A DNA stretch of 64,000 nucleotides, taken from contig JAQCLD010000004.1 of NCBI GenBank assembly GCA_027592785.1, forward strand, positions 21,798 to 85,797, in the 5' to 3' direction. Of the stretch, positions 1 to 9,657 are shown in pieces. Position 1 is the stretch's first letter; each line of letters opens with the position of its first letter. Made by a program: the position numbers and the translations under genes. The DNA is from Acidobacteriota bacterium. GTDB lineage: Bacteria > Acidobacteriota > Terriglobia > Bryobacterales > UBA6623. The notes beneath the pieces are model-generated. The model had not been told where the DNA came from. It saw nothing but the letters and a program-made list of their open reading frames with translations, and searched no databases.

Positions 1-2
1 TG

Positions 3-674
3 GCGCACGGAGTAAAGAAAGCGGTCTTCGTCTCCAGTTCAGGTACCTGCGCTGTCGGCGCCGATCCGGTTGACCGCGATGAGACGGCGCCGTTTTCGCA
101 GCAGGTCGTTTGGAACTGGCCCTATTACCTGAGCAAGATCTACGCCGAGAAGTTGTCGGAGTGGTACGTGCAGCATCGCGACTTGGACATTGTCCAGGTC
201 AACCCGACGCTGCTGTTGGGACCCGGTGACGAAAGAAGGTCCTCGACCGGCGATGTGGAGCTATTCCTCAAAGGCGGCATCATGGTACTGCCCTCGGGCG
301 GCCTCAACATCGTCGATGTTCGCGACGCCGCCATGGGTTTGATCTTGGCTATGCGCAAGGGCCGCAAGGGCGAACGGTATCTGCTGGGAGGAGCGAACAT
401 GACCTTCCACGAGTGGATTCAACGGACCGCCAAGATTGCCGGCATTTCCGCACCCAAACTCATGTTGCCCTTGCCGCTGCAACTCTGGGGCGCACGCATC
501 ATGCGCCGGCTGTTGCCGCTCGTAGGCAAACGCTGGGAACTCGACGACGCTTCAATCCAGATGTCCGCGGTGTATTGGTATTGCAGTTCCAAGAAGGCGC
601 GCGACGAGCTGGGCTTTGAAACTCGCGACCCGCAAGAAACGTTGACCGAGACAGTGGCCTACCTACGCACGTAA
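3..674 (+). CDS. NAD-dependent epimerase/dehydratase (extended SDR), 5' truncated by window edge
   Basis: Frame is open from base 3 (AHGVKKAVFVSSSGTCAVG...YYLSKIYAEKL...VQVNPTLLLGPGD); YxxxK catalytic motif and SDR epimerase pattern. Confidence 0.85.
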   Translation, partial: AHGVKKAVFVSSSGTCAVGADPVDRDETAPFSQQVVWNWPYYLSKIYAEKLSEWYVQHRDLDIVQVNPTLLLGPGDERRSSTGDVELFLKGGIMVLPSGGLNIVDVRDAAMGLILAMRKGRKGERYLLGGANMTFHEWIQRTAKIAGISAPKLMLPLPLQLWGARIMRRLLPLVGKRWELDDASIQMSAVYWYCSSKKARDELGFETRDPQETLTETVAYLRT

Positions 675-679
675 AGCTG

Positions 680-1630
680 ATGGCTGAAGCGGTCGCGATT
701 CTGAATCCCCAAGCAGCAGGCGGCAGCGTTCGGGGCCGCTGGCCCCAGTACGAGGCGGCGCTTCGACAACGTATCCCCCAACTGCAGGTTCTTTGGAGCG
801 AGCGGCCTTGGCATGCGGCGGAGTTGACCCAGCAGGCCTTGGAACGCGGCGCCGAACTGATCATTGCCGTTGGCGGCGACGGTACGCTGCATGAAGTGGT
901 CAATGGATTTCTCTCACACGACGCGCCGCTGAACCCACTAGCGCGTTTGGGGTACGTGCCGATGGGTACAGGGGGAGATTTCCAACGGACGCTTCAGGCC
1001 CCCGTCGAGCCCGAACTGGCGGCGGCGTATCTTGCCAACGGGCGAGTAACCGCGATCGATGTCGGCAAGGTGCGCTTTGTTGGGCCCGGGGACGAAACCG
1101 TCTTACAGCGGTACTTCATCAACCTGTTGAGTTTCGGCATGGGGGGAGATGTCTCGGTAGCGGCCAAGAAGAACATCTTCTCTAAAATCAATGGCAAAGC
1201 CGCATTCCTTTGGGCGACGCTTCAAGTCTTCTTCCGTTATCGAGGAAAGTCCGTGGATCTGCTGTTCGACGACGGGGAGACGCTGCACGATGTCGATATC
1301 ACCAACGTTGCTGTAGGCAATGGCCAGTACCACGGCGGCGGTATGCATCCCTGTCCTGAGGCTTCGCTGACCAGTGGCTTGCTCGACGTGACCATCATCG
1401 ACCATCTCTCATGGTTTGAACTCCTGCGGGATTTGCCGGTGCTCTACTCCGACGCCATCTACAAACATCCCAAGGTTCATCGGCGGCAGGTTCGTAAGTT
1501 GGTCGCCCGTTCAGCGGACCTTACCCGCGCGGAAGTCGACGGTGAGGCGGCAGGTGCGTTGCCGCTTGAGATTACTGTTCTGCCCGGTGTCCTGCCTATG
1601 CTCTGGCCCGCCGGTCGGGAACTGCGCTAG
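680..1630 (+). CDS. Diacylglycerol/lipid kinase (DAGK catalytic, YegS-like)
   Basis: NPQAAGG and IIAVGGDGTLHEVVNG motifs typical of the DAGK family. Confidence 0.85.
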   Translation: MAEAVAILNPQAAGGSVRGRWPQYEAALRQRIPQLQVLWSERPWHAAELTQQALERGAELIIAVGGDGTLHEVVNGFLSHDAPLNPLARLGYVPMGTGGDFQRTLQAPVEPELAAAYLANGRVTAIDVGKVRFVGPGDETVLQRYFINLLSFGMGGDVSVAAKKNIFSKINGKAAFLWATLQVFFRYRGKSVDLLFDDGETLHDVDITNVAVGNGQYHGGGMHPCPEASLTSGLLDVTIIDHLSWFELLRDLPVLYSDAIYKHPKVHRRQVRKLVARSADLTRAEVDGEAAGALPLEITVLPGVLPMLWPAGRELR

Positions 1631-1883
1631 CGGAACCGCTATCTGTTCCAGAACGGTACACGATACGCGCTTCTAGGCGCCGGCGAGCTGTTCCGTTTTG
1701 GAAATGCGTGCTCCGTAACGGGATTTGCTGTGCTGTAGCCAGGCCTAAGTGCTTGATAATCGTCTTTTGCGCTCCATCGCGCGACCATGTCGGCGTCCCT
1801 TTCACAGGGTCGTATCCTATTTATTCTGAAAGGGTTATGCCATCTGCTCGTTTGGACGATCAGGTGCATACATATGCTCATCC

Positions 1884-1908
1884 CGGTATCGGTAACAGAT
1901 CGATACCG
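1884..1908. promoter_or_regulatory. Perfect 8-bp inverted repeat with 9-nt spacer upstream of the sigma factor gene
   Basis: CGGTATCG-gtaacagat-CGATACCG in the 1631-1952 intergenic region. Confidence 0.3.
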
Positions 1909-1952
1909 TAAGCCCGTAACTCTACGGACCGGAAGTAAGGAGCGGGTCATCG

Positions 1953-2729
1953 ATGGCAGCCCAATCGGCAGCGGCAGTAGCGCACGTAGCACTGAGTGCG
2001 CAGGAGCGTGAGGATAGGATCATCCAACATCTCCCATTGGTTAGAGTGATCGCCCACCGCGTCAGGGAACGGCTGCCGGTACAAGTCGAGCTGGACGACC
2101 TGGTTCACGCCGGCGTCATTGGGCTCTTCGATGCGGTGGACCGCTTCCAACCTGACAAGAACGTCGTTTTTCACCTCTATGCGAAGCACCGCATACGCGG
2201 AGCGATTCTCGACAGTCTGCGCCAGCTGGACTGGGCCTCGCGAGACCAACGCAAACGGTTCAAGTCGATCGACAGCGCGGTCCACGAGCAGGGACAGAAG
2301 CTGGGGCTAGCTCCCGACGACGCGGAAGTCGCAAGTGGTCTGGGCATCACTGAGGCGGAGCTGATTCGCCAGAAGCGGGACCTGCAAGCCGCGGGACTCG
2401 TTGCCGTTCAGCCTCACAAGGTCGAGCAGTACGAGTATTCGATGACCTTGGACAACGCCCAGTCCAAAGATGAATTGCCGGATGGTCATATGGCTAGACA
2501 AGAGATGCGCGAGGCGTTGAATGCCGCGATCACCACCTTGCCGACCCGCTATCAAAAGGTCATCTCGATGTATTACCGCGAAGACTGGACGATGAAAGAA
2601 ATCGGGCGGGAGCTGGGAGTTAATGAGAGCCGGGTCTCCCAGATCCACAAAGCGGCATTGCACAAGCTGAGTGGAGCGCTGCGGTCCGCCGGCTATTCCG
2701 AGGAATCGGGAATGCTTGCTGACATTTAG
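1953..2729 (+). CDS. RNA polymerase sigma factor, FliA/WhiG (sigma-28) type
   Basis: HLPLVRVIAHRVRERLPVQVELDDLVHAGVIGLFDAVDRF region 2 and C-terminal MKEIGRELGVNESRVSQIHKAAL region 4. Confidence 0.88.
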   Translation: MAAQSAAAVAHVALSAQEREDRIIQHLPLVRVIAHRVRERLPVQVELDDLVHAGVIGLFDAVDRFQPDKNVVFHLYAKHRIRGAILDSLRQLDWASRDQRKRFKSIDSAVHEQGQKLGLAPDDAEVASGLGITEAELIRQKRDLQAAGLVAVQPHKVEQYEYSMTLDNAQSKDELPDGHMARQEMREALNAAITTLPTRYQKVISMYYREDWTMKEIGRELGVNESRVSQIHKAALHKLSGALRSAGYSEESGMLADI

Positions 2730-2803
2730 GGGCTCATTGAACCCCTTCTTTGTTGCGGATCTCGATCCTTGACGCCACGACCGGTTATCCTGGGAATGGC
2801 TTC

Positions 2804-4033
2804 ATGGCCCCACGCTATTTTTGTCTGATTTGCCGCCATGCGACGTCTGGCCCGGGGGAGCCTTGTCCTCATTGCCAGAGTCGTCAGGTGGCCATGGTCG
2901 GAGCCACTCCCCAGCTGCTGGTCATCGTGTTTGTGGCCATGTTCGCGCTGTTCGTCGGCACCGGTTATTACAACCGGGCTTTCAACCTTGAGCGCGAGGC
3001 CCGTGCAGAGGAGCACTACCGTTTAGGGCGGACCTTCGCTGACTACGGATACTTCGACGGAGCAATCGAGCATTTTGGCGACGCGCTGCTTTACGACCGC
3101 GGCAAGTTTGACTATCGCCTCGGACTGACCCTCGCACTCTATGAATCGGGCCGCTACCAAGAGGCCGAGCTTCAGCTGCGGCAACTCAGGACCGTGGACC
3201 CGACCCGGGCCGTCGTCAATCGACTGCTGGCGCGGCTTGCCAGCGGGAATGGCCGCGGCGAGGAAGCGATTCAGTATTACCGAACAGCAATTTACGGCCG
3301 TTGGGATCAGAATCCGGAACAGAATCGCTTAGATACGCGCCTGGAGTTCGTCGACTTTTTGGAAGCGCAAGGCGAATCACTGCAACTCGTGGGCGAACTC
3401 GTGAGTTTGCTGCGTGACGAGCCTGCCGATGATGTTCTCGCCAAGCGCGTGGGCCTGATGTTCTTGGATGCCGGTTCTCCCGCCGAGGCGCTGCGCACGC
3501 TGCGGCCTTTGGCGGCGGCCAGTCCGAGAGATGCCAGCCTTCGAGGCGCATTGGGTAAGGCCTATTTTCAGACCGGGGAGTACGGCTTAGCGGTCCTGGA
3601 GCTGCAGGCGGCGATCACGCTGAGTTCCGACGTCCAGGTGCAAGAGCTTTTAGCGGAGGCCAACGAAATTGTTTCCTTGGATCCGAACTATCTCAGAGTC
3701 AGCCGCAGAGAGCCGCTGTTGAGTCCGCGGCAGCGTTTTACTCGGAGCAGGGAAGTACTGCGTCGAACGACTGCGTATCTCGATTACTGCTACAACCCGC
3801 TTGGCGACGAACGCATCGGCCCGTTGCCGCCTCTCTCGCCCGAGGCTACGGCCGTTTTTGGGGCGGCGCGCGCCGCGCTAGCGGAAACCGGACGGCCCGC
3901 GGACTATGGCGAAGCCACCGAGCGCAACCTGAGCGTTGCGGCTGATCTGTGGGCGACACGTTCGACGATCTGCACCAACGTGTGGAATGAGGACGACGCC
4001 CTGGGGCGCGTCTTGCAGGGAGTGGCGCGTTGA
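2804..4033 (+). CDS. Zinc-ribbon/TM/tetratricopeptide repeat protein
   Basis: N-terminal CLIC...CPHC ribbon, TM LLVIVFVAMFALFVGTGYY, then TPR repeats; start chosen at MAPRYF within ORF 2750-4033. Confidence 0.65.
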   Translation: MAPRYFCLICRHATSGPGEPCPHCQSRQVAMVGATPQLLVIVFVAMFALFVGTGYYNRAFNLEREARAEEHYRLGRTFADYGYFDGAIEHFGDALLYDRGKFDYRLGLTLALYESGRYQEAELQLRQLRTVDPTRAVVNRLLARLASGNGRGEEAIQYYRTAIYGRWDQNPEQNRLDTRLEFVDFLEAQGESLQLVGELVSLLRDEPADDVLAKRVGLMFLDAGSPAEALRTLRPLAAASPRDASLRGALGKAYFQTGEYGLAVLELQAAITLSSDVQVQELLAEANEIVSLDPNYLRVSRREPLLSPRQRFTRSREVLRRTTAYLDYCYNPLGDERIGPLPPLSPEATAVFGAARAALAETGRPADYGEATERNLSVAADLWATRSTICTNVWNEDDALGRVLQGVAR

Positions 4034-5775
4034 ACTGGCAACCGCTCGCAGCCGTCGCGCGAAGGCAAGGTCAACGTCTGGTGCAGCTTGGCAACCGTGC
4101 GCCGGTGATGGGCGAGACCCAGCGCTTCTTGTTGCTCTCGATCATTATTGGAATCTTTGCCGGCCTCACGGTGGTCTGTTTCCACATCTCCATTGAATTC
4201 TTCAGCTGGGCCACGGTCGAAGGGCTTGGCAACCGAAGCTGGTGGGCCTTGGTGCTTTGGCCGGCCGTCGGCGGCGGAGTGGCTTACTTCTTGACGGACC
4301 GCTACTTTCCGGCGGCACGCGGCAGCGGAGTGAACTCCACCAAGGCTGCGCTCTATATCTCGGACGGCTACGTGCCGTTCAGCAGCGTCTTGGGCAAGTA
4401 TGTGTCGAGCACGATCTCGATCGGCACCGGTAATCCCATGGGCCCGGAAGACCCGGCATTGCTGATGGGCTCCGGAATCGCGAGCTTCTTGGGGCGCACC
4501 TTCCGCTTGACCAGAGACAACATGCGCATGATCGCGCCGATCGGCGCGGCGGCAGGGATCGGCGCTGCGTTTAATACTCCTATCACGGCCGTACTGTTCG
4601 TCATGGAAGAAGTCGTGGCGTCGTGGAATGCGGGAGTGCTCGGCTCCATCGTGCTGTCAGCCGTCTCGGCCGTTGTCGTTAGCCGCTGGTATTTGGGCGA
4701 CGATCCGCTCTATGCTGTACCGCAGTTTGCGCTGACGAACTATACGGAGCTGATTGTTTATGCCCTGATGGGTATCATCAGCGGCTACCTTTCGGCCTGG
4801 TTCACCCAGTTCGCGGCCTCCGTGCGCGAACTGGTCCGCACCACCAAGCGCATCCATGTCTACCTCTTGCCGGTGCTGGCCGGCCTGTTGGTGGGCGTTA
4901 TTGGAGTTCGCGTGCCGGAGGTCTTTGGCGCAGGCTACGGAGCCATCGACAGTGCTTTGCACGATCGTTACCTGTGGCAGTTCTTACTTTTGTTGGCGGC
5001 GCTGAAGATGGTGACCACCTCGCTCTGTTTCGCCGTTGGCACGCCCGGAGGCATGTTTGCACCAACGCTATTCATTGGCGCGATGATCGGCGGCGGCGTT
5101 GGCGGCCTGGCCCACGAGTACTGGCCGTTCCCCACAAGCACGGCCGGCGCCTACGTTTTGGTCGGCATCGGAACGTTCTTTGCCGGATTGTTTCGTGCTC
5201 CGATGACTTCGATCTTCATGGTGTTCGAGATCAGCCGCAGCTACGTCATCATCCTGCCGGTGATGGTCGCCAATGTCATCGCCTTATTGATTTCGCGAAC
5301 GCTTCAGCACGATTCGCTGCTGCAGATTGCAGCACGACAAGACGGGCTCGACCTGCCGTCGGTGGAGGAGCAAAGAGAATCGTCTCCGCTCAGCGTTGAG
5401 GATGCCATGCAGGTGGGCTCCGGCCGAGTCTTTCCGTCGAGCACCACTGTCGAGACGGCCTTCAACCGGATGAGCGAGCAGGAGTTGACTACGGCCTTGA
5501 TCGGCGTACACGGCAAGGGTTGGTCGTGGGTCGAGTTGGAAGATATATCGAAGGCGATCGAGAAAGGTCAGAGTGCGGATTCCGTCTGGAAGGCTCTGAG
5601 CGTGCGCGCTGTCGTGCGGCTTTATCCGGATCTATCTCTCGATTCCGCGATGCGCGTCCTCGCGACCTATCCGATCTTGCCCGTGTCGAGTCGCGCCAAT
5701 CCCAACCTATTGCTCGGTACGCTCACGCTAGAGGACGTACACAAAGCCTACGGGATCCCCGAGGACACTCTCTAG
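4030..5775 (+). CDS. ClC-family chloride channel/transporter with C-terminal CBS-like region
   Basis: GTGNPMGPEDP, GAAAGIGAAFNTPITAVLFVMEE, GTPGGMFAPTLFIGA motifs; TTG start overlapping the previous stop (TTGA). Confidence 0.9.
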   Translation: MNWQPLAAVARRQGQRLVQLGNRAPVMGETQRFLLLSIIIGIFAGLTVVCFHISIEFFSWATVEGLGNRSWWALVLWPAVGGGVAYFLTDRYFPAARGSGVNSTKAALYISDGYVPFSSVLGKYVSSTISIGTGNPMGPEDPALLMGSGIASFLGRTFRLTRDNMRMIAPIGAAAGIGAAFNTPITAVLFVMEEVVASWNAGVLGSIVLSAVSAVVVSRWYLGDDPLYAVPQFALTNYTELIVYALMGIISGYLSAWFTQFAASVRELVRTTKRIHVYLLPVLAGLLVGVIGVRVPEVFGAGYGAIDSALHDRYLWQFLLLLAALKMVTTSLCFAVGTPGGMFAPTLFIGAMIGGGVGGLAHEYWPFPTSTAGAYVLVGIGTFFAGLFRAPMTSIFMVFEISRSYVIILPVMVANVIALLISRTLQHDSLLQIAARQDGLDLPSVEEQRESSPLSVEDAMQVGSGRVFPSSTTVETAFNRMSEQELTTALIGVHGKGWSWVELEDISKAIEKGQSADSVWKALSVRAVVRLYPDLSLDSAMRVLATYPILPVSSRANPNLLLGTLTLEDVHKAYGIPEDTL

Positions 5776-8700
5776 GAGCATTTGGCGGCGTCAACGGCGC
5801 TGCTAATAGCTGTGAGCAGCGCTTCGTCTTGGAATGGTTTGATCAGATAATCATCCACGCCGATTTCTTGCGCGCGGTCGCGGTGCTTCTTGCCTGCTCG
5901 CGAGGTGAGCATCAGGATCGGAATCTGAGCGAATACGCCGGACTTCAAATTTGCGGCAAGCTCGTAGCCGTCCATGCGAGGCATCTCGACGTCGCATAGG
6001 ATGGCGTCGGGAGGCGTCGGCATTTCTTTAAGAGCCTCAAGCGCTTCGATGCCGTCCCTGGCAGCCACGGTGATCCAGTCGGCGGACTCCAACAGTCTGG
6101 TTACCACTCTGCGCACGCTGAGCGAGTCATCCACGATTAAGACCTTGAGCTGTTGGTCGTTGATCTCGTCCCGCGCCTCCATTTGGTCCCGTCGGAATTC
6201 GACCGGAGGAGTATCCACAAGCTGACCTGGATTGAGGATGAGCACGACCGAACCGTCTCCGGCGATGGTCGCGGCGCTGATGCCGTGAACCCGCCGCAGC
6301 AGGCCGCCCATGTTCTTCACCACAACCTCAGCAGCCTCTTGGATGCGGTCGGCGAGCAGCACGAACGATCTCTTGCCGGCATCGATGACCATTGCCGCCA
6401 CGCGATCCGGTTCGGGATCCGCTTCGCCCGGCAAGTTGAGTGCATCCGCCAGGCGCACCGCCTTGTAGCGCTTGCCTTCGAAGTCGACGTACTCGCCTTG
6501 AGGCGTGTTGCCGACATCCTTGGGATGCAGCTTGATGACCTGACGCACGGTGTGCATCGGAGCGGCAAACACCTGAGAGTTGGCCTGTACCATGAGCACC
6601 CGCGCTACCGCGAGACTCGTGGGCAAACCGATGGAGAAGCTGCTGCCGATCCCTCTCTCGGAATGAATACCGATCGAACCATTGAGCGATTCGATTGCCG
6701 AGCGGACGACGTCCATGCCCACGCCCCGTCCGGAAACTTCACTGACCTTGGCGGCCGTACTGAATCCGCTGTGGAAGATTAGTTCGAACGTTTCGTCTTG
6801 GGTCAGCAGTCCGGCTGCTCGTTGAGAGTGGATACCGCGTTCGACGGCCTTGCTGCGCAGAGCCTCCACGTCGAGCCCGCCGCCGTCGTCGCGGATTTCG
6901 ATAGCGGCCCGGGCGCCTTCAAGATAAGCGCGTAGCGTGACAACGCCCTCTTCGGGCTTGCCTGCAGCAGTGCGCTTCTCGGAAGATTCAATGCCATGGT
7001 CGACCGCATTGCGCAGCAAATGCTCCAACGGTCCGGTGATCTCTTCGAGGACGCTCTTGTCCAGTTCGACCTCGCTGCCGACCACTTCCAGGCGAACCTT
7101 CTTGTTGCAGGCCTGGGCGGCGACTCGCACGGTGCGGTGCAATCGATTTTCGAGAGACGAGATTGGCGCCATGCGCAGGCGCATTAGTCCGTCCTGCACC
7201 TCCCCGGTGAGCCGGCTGAGTCGAACCAGCGAGTTCTGAAACTCTCCGGCAACTCCATGCAACTGCGTGCCGGCGGCCGAGATGTCGGCGGCAGCCTCGT
7301 TGAGGTCGCGAGACAACAAGTGGAACTCGCTGTAGCGATCGAACTCCAGCGAGTCGAACGAGCCCGCGGAGGAGCCCCCGGCGTAGGTCAACGGAGATCC
7401 GACAGAATCTCCGCCTTCCGCCATCGCCTTGACTGCGTAGTCAGTTTCCAGTTTTCCGGTAAGTTGCGTAATCCGTTCGCCGCTCAGTTTCAGTTCGCCG
7501 CTTTCACGTGTGAAGCGGCGGCAATGTTGCTCGAAGTTAGAACGGCTGACAATGAGTTCGCTGACTAAGCGAACAAGCTCTTCCACACGTTCTAGCGGAA
7601 CGCGGGCGTACTGTCCGCTCGGCGACTTGCCGGCAGCGAATGACGCCGACGGCTGCGGCGACGCGGCTGGGGCAGGCACGGACGCTGCGGCCTCGACAGC
7701 AGCAGCGGGCTCCTCGTCGAAAATCGGCGCATCAAAGGTCGGCTCTTCGGGGACCAGATCGTCCGTCTGTAGAGCCTGTAGAAAACCGTCGTAACGAGCG
7801 GACAATTCCAGAGCGCGTTTGCGGCCCGCCGCGTCGGCGCCCTTAGCCTCGGTGACCGTTTGGATCAGATCGGCGCTTTCTTGGATCAGATCGAGGACCG
7901 CGCTCTCTAGCGGCGCTCCGCTCTCGTACAACACATCGAGCAAATCCTCGGAGCGATGCGCCACGCGTTGTGCCGAGCGCAATCCGACCATTCCGGCCGC
8001 GCCCTTGATCGTATGCATCGAACGCCGAACTTCCTGCAATACTTCAGGCGCGACCGGCGTATCCCGCAGCGCTCGTAGGTTCTTGGCGATGAGACCAAGA
8101 TGCTCGTCCGCCTCCTCCTGGAAGACTTCAAGCAGCTCGCCGTCGGTGGCCTGATCCTGCTCCAGATCGTCCGTCGCTTCCGCGGCAGTCTCATCGACGA
8201 GCGCCGGCTCCTCGTCTGCGAACAGATCCATCTCGCCAGGGTCGGGCAGCGCGACATCGACATGCAGCGCGCCGTTGAGCAGCGTCGCGTACTCGGCATC
8301 CAGAGTGAGTACTGCGGCTCGAGTCTCGTCGTTTGCGCGGCCCGCTTCCGAAATATCCTGAATGACGTCAGCCGTCCGCTGGATCAAGTGGAGAATGTCT
8401 GCCGTCGGATTTGTCTCGGACTCATACAACCGGTCCAGCAGATCCTCGGACCCGTGCGCCACACGTTGCGCCGAACGCAGCCCGACCATTCCGGCGGCGC
8501 CCTTGATCGTGTGCATCGAACGCCGAATTTCTTGTAGAACCTCGCGGTCGCCCGGCTCGGTCTGAAGCGTGCGGAGGTTCGCCGCCAGCATTCCTAGATG
8601 CTCGGCAGCCTCCTCTTGGAAGACTTCCAACAACTCGCCGTCAACCGGAGCGTCTTCCTCCAGGGTGGCGCTAGCCGCCGGTGCAGGGGTAGATTCGCTC

Positions 8701-9629
8701 GCCTCGCTATCCGGATACTCCTCCGGTTCTGCGGCGATCGTGCCGGCAGCCAGCAGGTCGTAATGTGCGCAAAGCTCAATAACGCATTCGCGCACCGTGT
8801 CATCCGCGCCTTGCGAACTCGTGATGTCCTGAATCATGTCCGCAGTCGCTTGCAACAGCGGGATTATCGCCGGATCGGGTTTGGTGTTGCTTTCCGATAG
8901 GCGATCGAGAAGATCTTCGGAGCGATGAGCAATTCGTTGAGCGGTTCGCAGGCCGACCATTCCGGCGGCGCCTTTGATCGTGTGCATCGAACGCCGCACA
9001 TTCTGCAGCGCCTCGGCGTCGTTTTGGTCCACACCGAGAGCACGCAGGCTCGTGGCGATCACGTCCAGGTGTTCTTCGGCCTCTTCCTGAAATACTTCCA
9101 TCAACTCGGCGTCGGCCGGTTCATCGAGCGGCAGGTCTTCCGCTGCAGCCGTATCGGCGGATAGGGCCTGCAGAGCTTCTGGCTCATCGATATCGAACAG
9201 CTCGAAGCGGCACTCGTCGTCTGCTTCGTCCATCATGTCGGGCGGCGGCGCATCGAGCGATAGCTCGCCTTCCATGTCTTCGAGTTCAAAGCGCGGAGGC
9301 TCCGGCCCTTCCGGCGCCGCCAGCTCCGCTTCGAGTAGTTCCAGCGTGGATTGCAGCTCTTGAGCCGCCTCGGCAGTCATCGATTGCGAGCCGGAGACCA
9401 CCTCGTCGAGGAAGTGCCCGACCGCTGAACCCGTTTCGCTCCAGTTGGCCAACCCCAACAGGGAGGCTGCGCCGGACAGACCTTGGACCAAGCGGTGCGC
9501 CTTCCGCAGCGCATCCCGACGCGTTGGATTCTCGGCCAGGCGCCCGAGGTGCTCCTTCAGTTCGGGCAAGGCTGCGCGCACTTCCTGGTGGAAGGTACGG
9601 AGCACTTGTTGATCAGTATTCTGGGGCAT
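5772..9629 (-). CDS. Hybrid CheA-like histidine kinase (ChpA-type): degenerate Hpt, three tandem Hpt, HATPase, CheW-like and receiver domains
   Basis: Three copies of RRSMHTIKGAAGMVGLR; HLLRNAVDHGIE, DDGGGLD, GRGVGMDVVRSAIE; C-terminal VLIVDDSLSVRRVV...LCDVEMPRMDG...LTSRAGKKH. Confidence 0.92.
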   Translation of the reverse strand: MPQNTDQQVLRTFHQEVRAALPELKEHLGRLAENPTRRDALRKAHRLVQGLSGAASLLGLANWSETGSAVGHFLDEVVSGSQSMTAEAAQELQSTLELLEAELAAPEGPEPPRFELEDMEGELSLDAPPPDMMDEADDECRFELFDIDEPEALQALSADTAAAEDLPLDEPADAELMEVFQEEAEEHLDVIATSLRALGVDQNDAEALQNVRRSMHTIKGAAGMVGLRTAQRIAHRSEDLLDRLSESNTKPDPAIIPLLQATADMIQDITSSQGADDTVRECVIELCAHYDLLAAGTIAAEPEEYPDSEASESTPAPAASATLEEDAPVDGELLEVFQEEAAEHLGMLAANLRTLQTEPGDREVLQEIRRSMHTIKGAAGMVGLRSAQRVAHGSEDLLDRLYESETNPTADILHLIQRTADVIQDISEAGRANDETRAAVLTLDAEYATLLNGALHVDVALPDPGEMDLFADEEPALVDETAAEATDDLEQDQATDGELLEVFQEEADEHLGLIAKNLRALRDTPVAPEVLQEVRRSMHTIKGAAGMVGLRSAQRVAHRSEDLLDVLYESGAPLESAVLDLIQESADLIQTVTEAKGADAAGRKRALELSARYDGFLQALQTDDLVPEEPTFDAPIFDEEPAAAVEAAASVPAPAASPQPSASFAAGKSPSGQYARVPLERVEELVRLVSELIVSRSNFEQHCRRFTRESGELKLSGERITQLTGKLETDYAVKAMAEGGDSVGSPLTYAGGSSAGSFDSLEFDRYSEFHLLSRDLNEAAADISAAGTQLHGVAGEFQNSLVRLSRLTGEVQDGLMRLRMAPISSLENRLHRTVRVAAQACNKKVRLEVVGSEVELDKSVLEEITGPLEHLLRNAVDHGIESSEKRTAAGKPEEGVVTLRAYLEGARAAIEIRDDGGGLDVEALRSKAVERGIHSQRAAGLLTQDETFELIFHSGFSTAAKVSEVSGRGVGMDVVRSAIESLNGSIGIHSERGIGSSFSIGLPTSLAVARVLMVQANSQVFAAPMHTVRQVIKLHPKDVGNTPQGEYVDFEGKRYKAVRLADALNLPGEADPEPDRVAAMVIDAGKRSFVLLADRIQEAAEVVVKNMGGLLRRVHGISAATIAGDGSVVLILNPGQLVDTPPVEFRRDQMEARDEINDQQLKVLIVDDSLSVRRVVTRLLESADWITVAARDGIEALEALKEMPTPPDAILCDVEMPRMDGYELAANLKSGVFAQIPILMLTSRAGKKHRDRAQEIGVDDYLIKPFQDEALLTAISSAVDAAKCS

Positions 9630-9657
9630 CGAACTGCGCCTGGAAGGTCATACCCAG

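Noticed and set aside
1884-1960. c-di-GMP (GEMM) or other known riboswitch before the sigma factor
   Set aside because: Inverted repeats are present but the conserved core sequences I would expect are not
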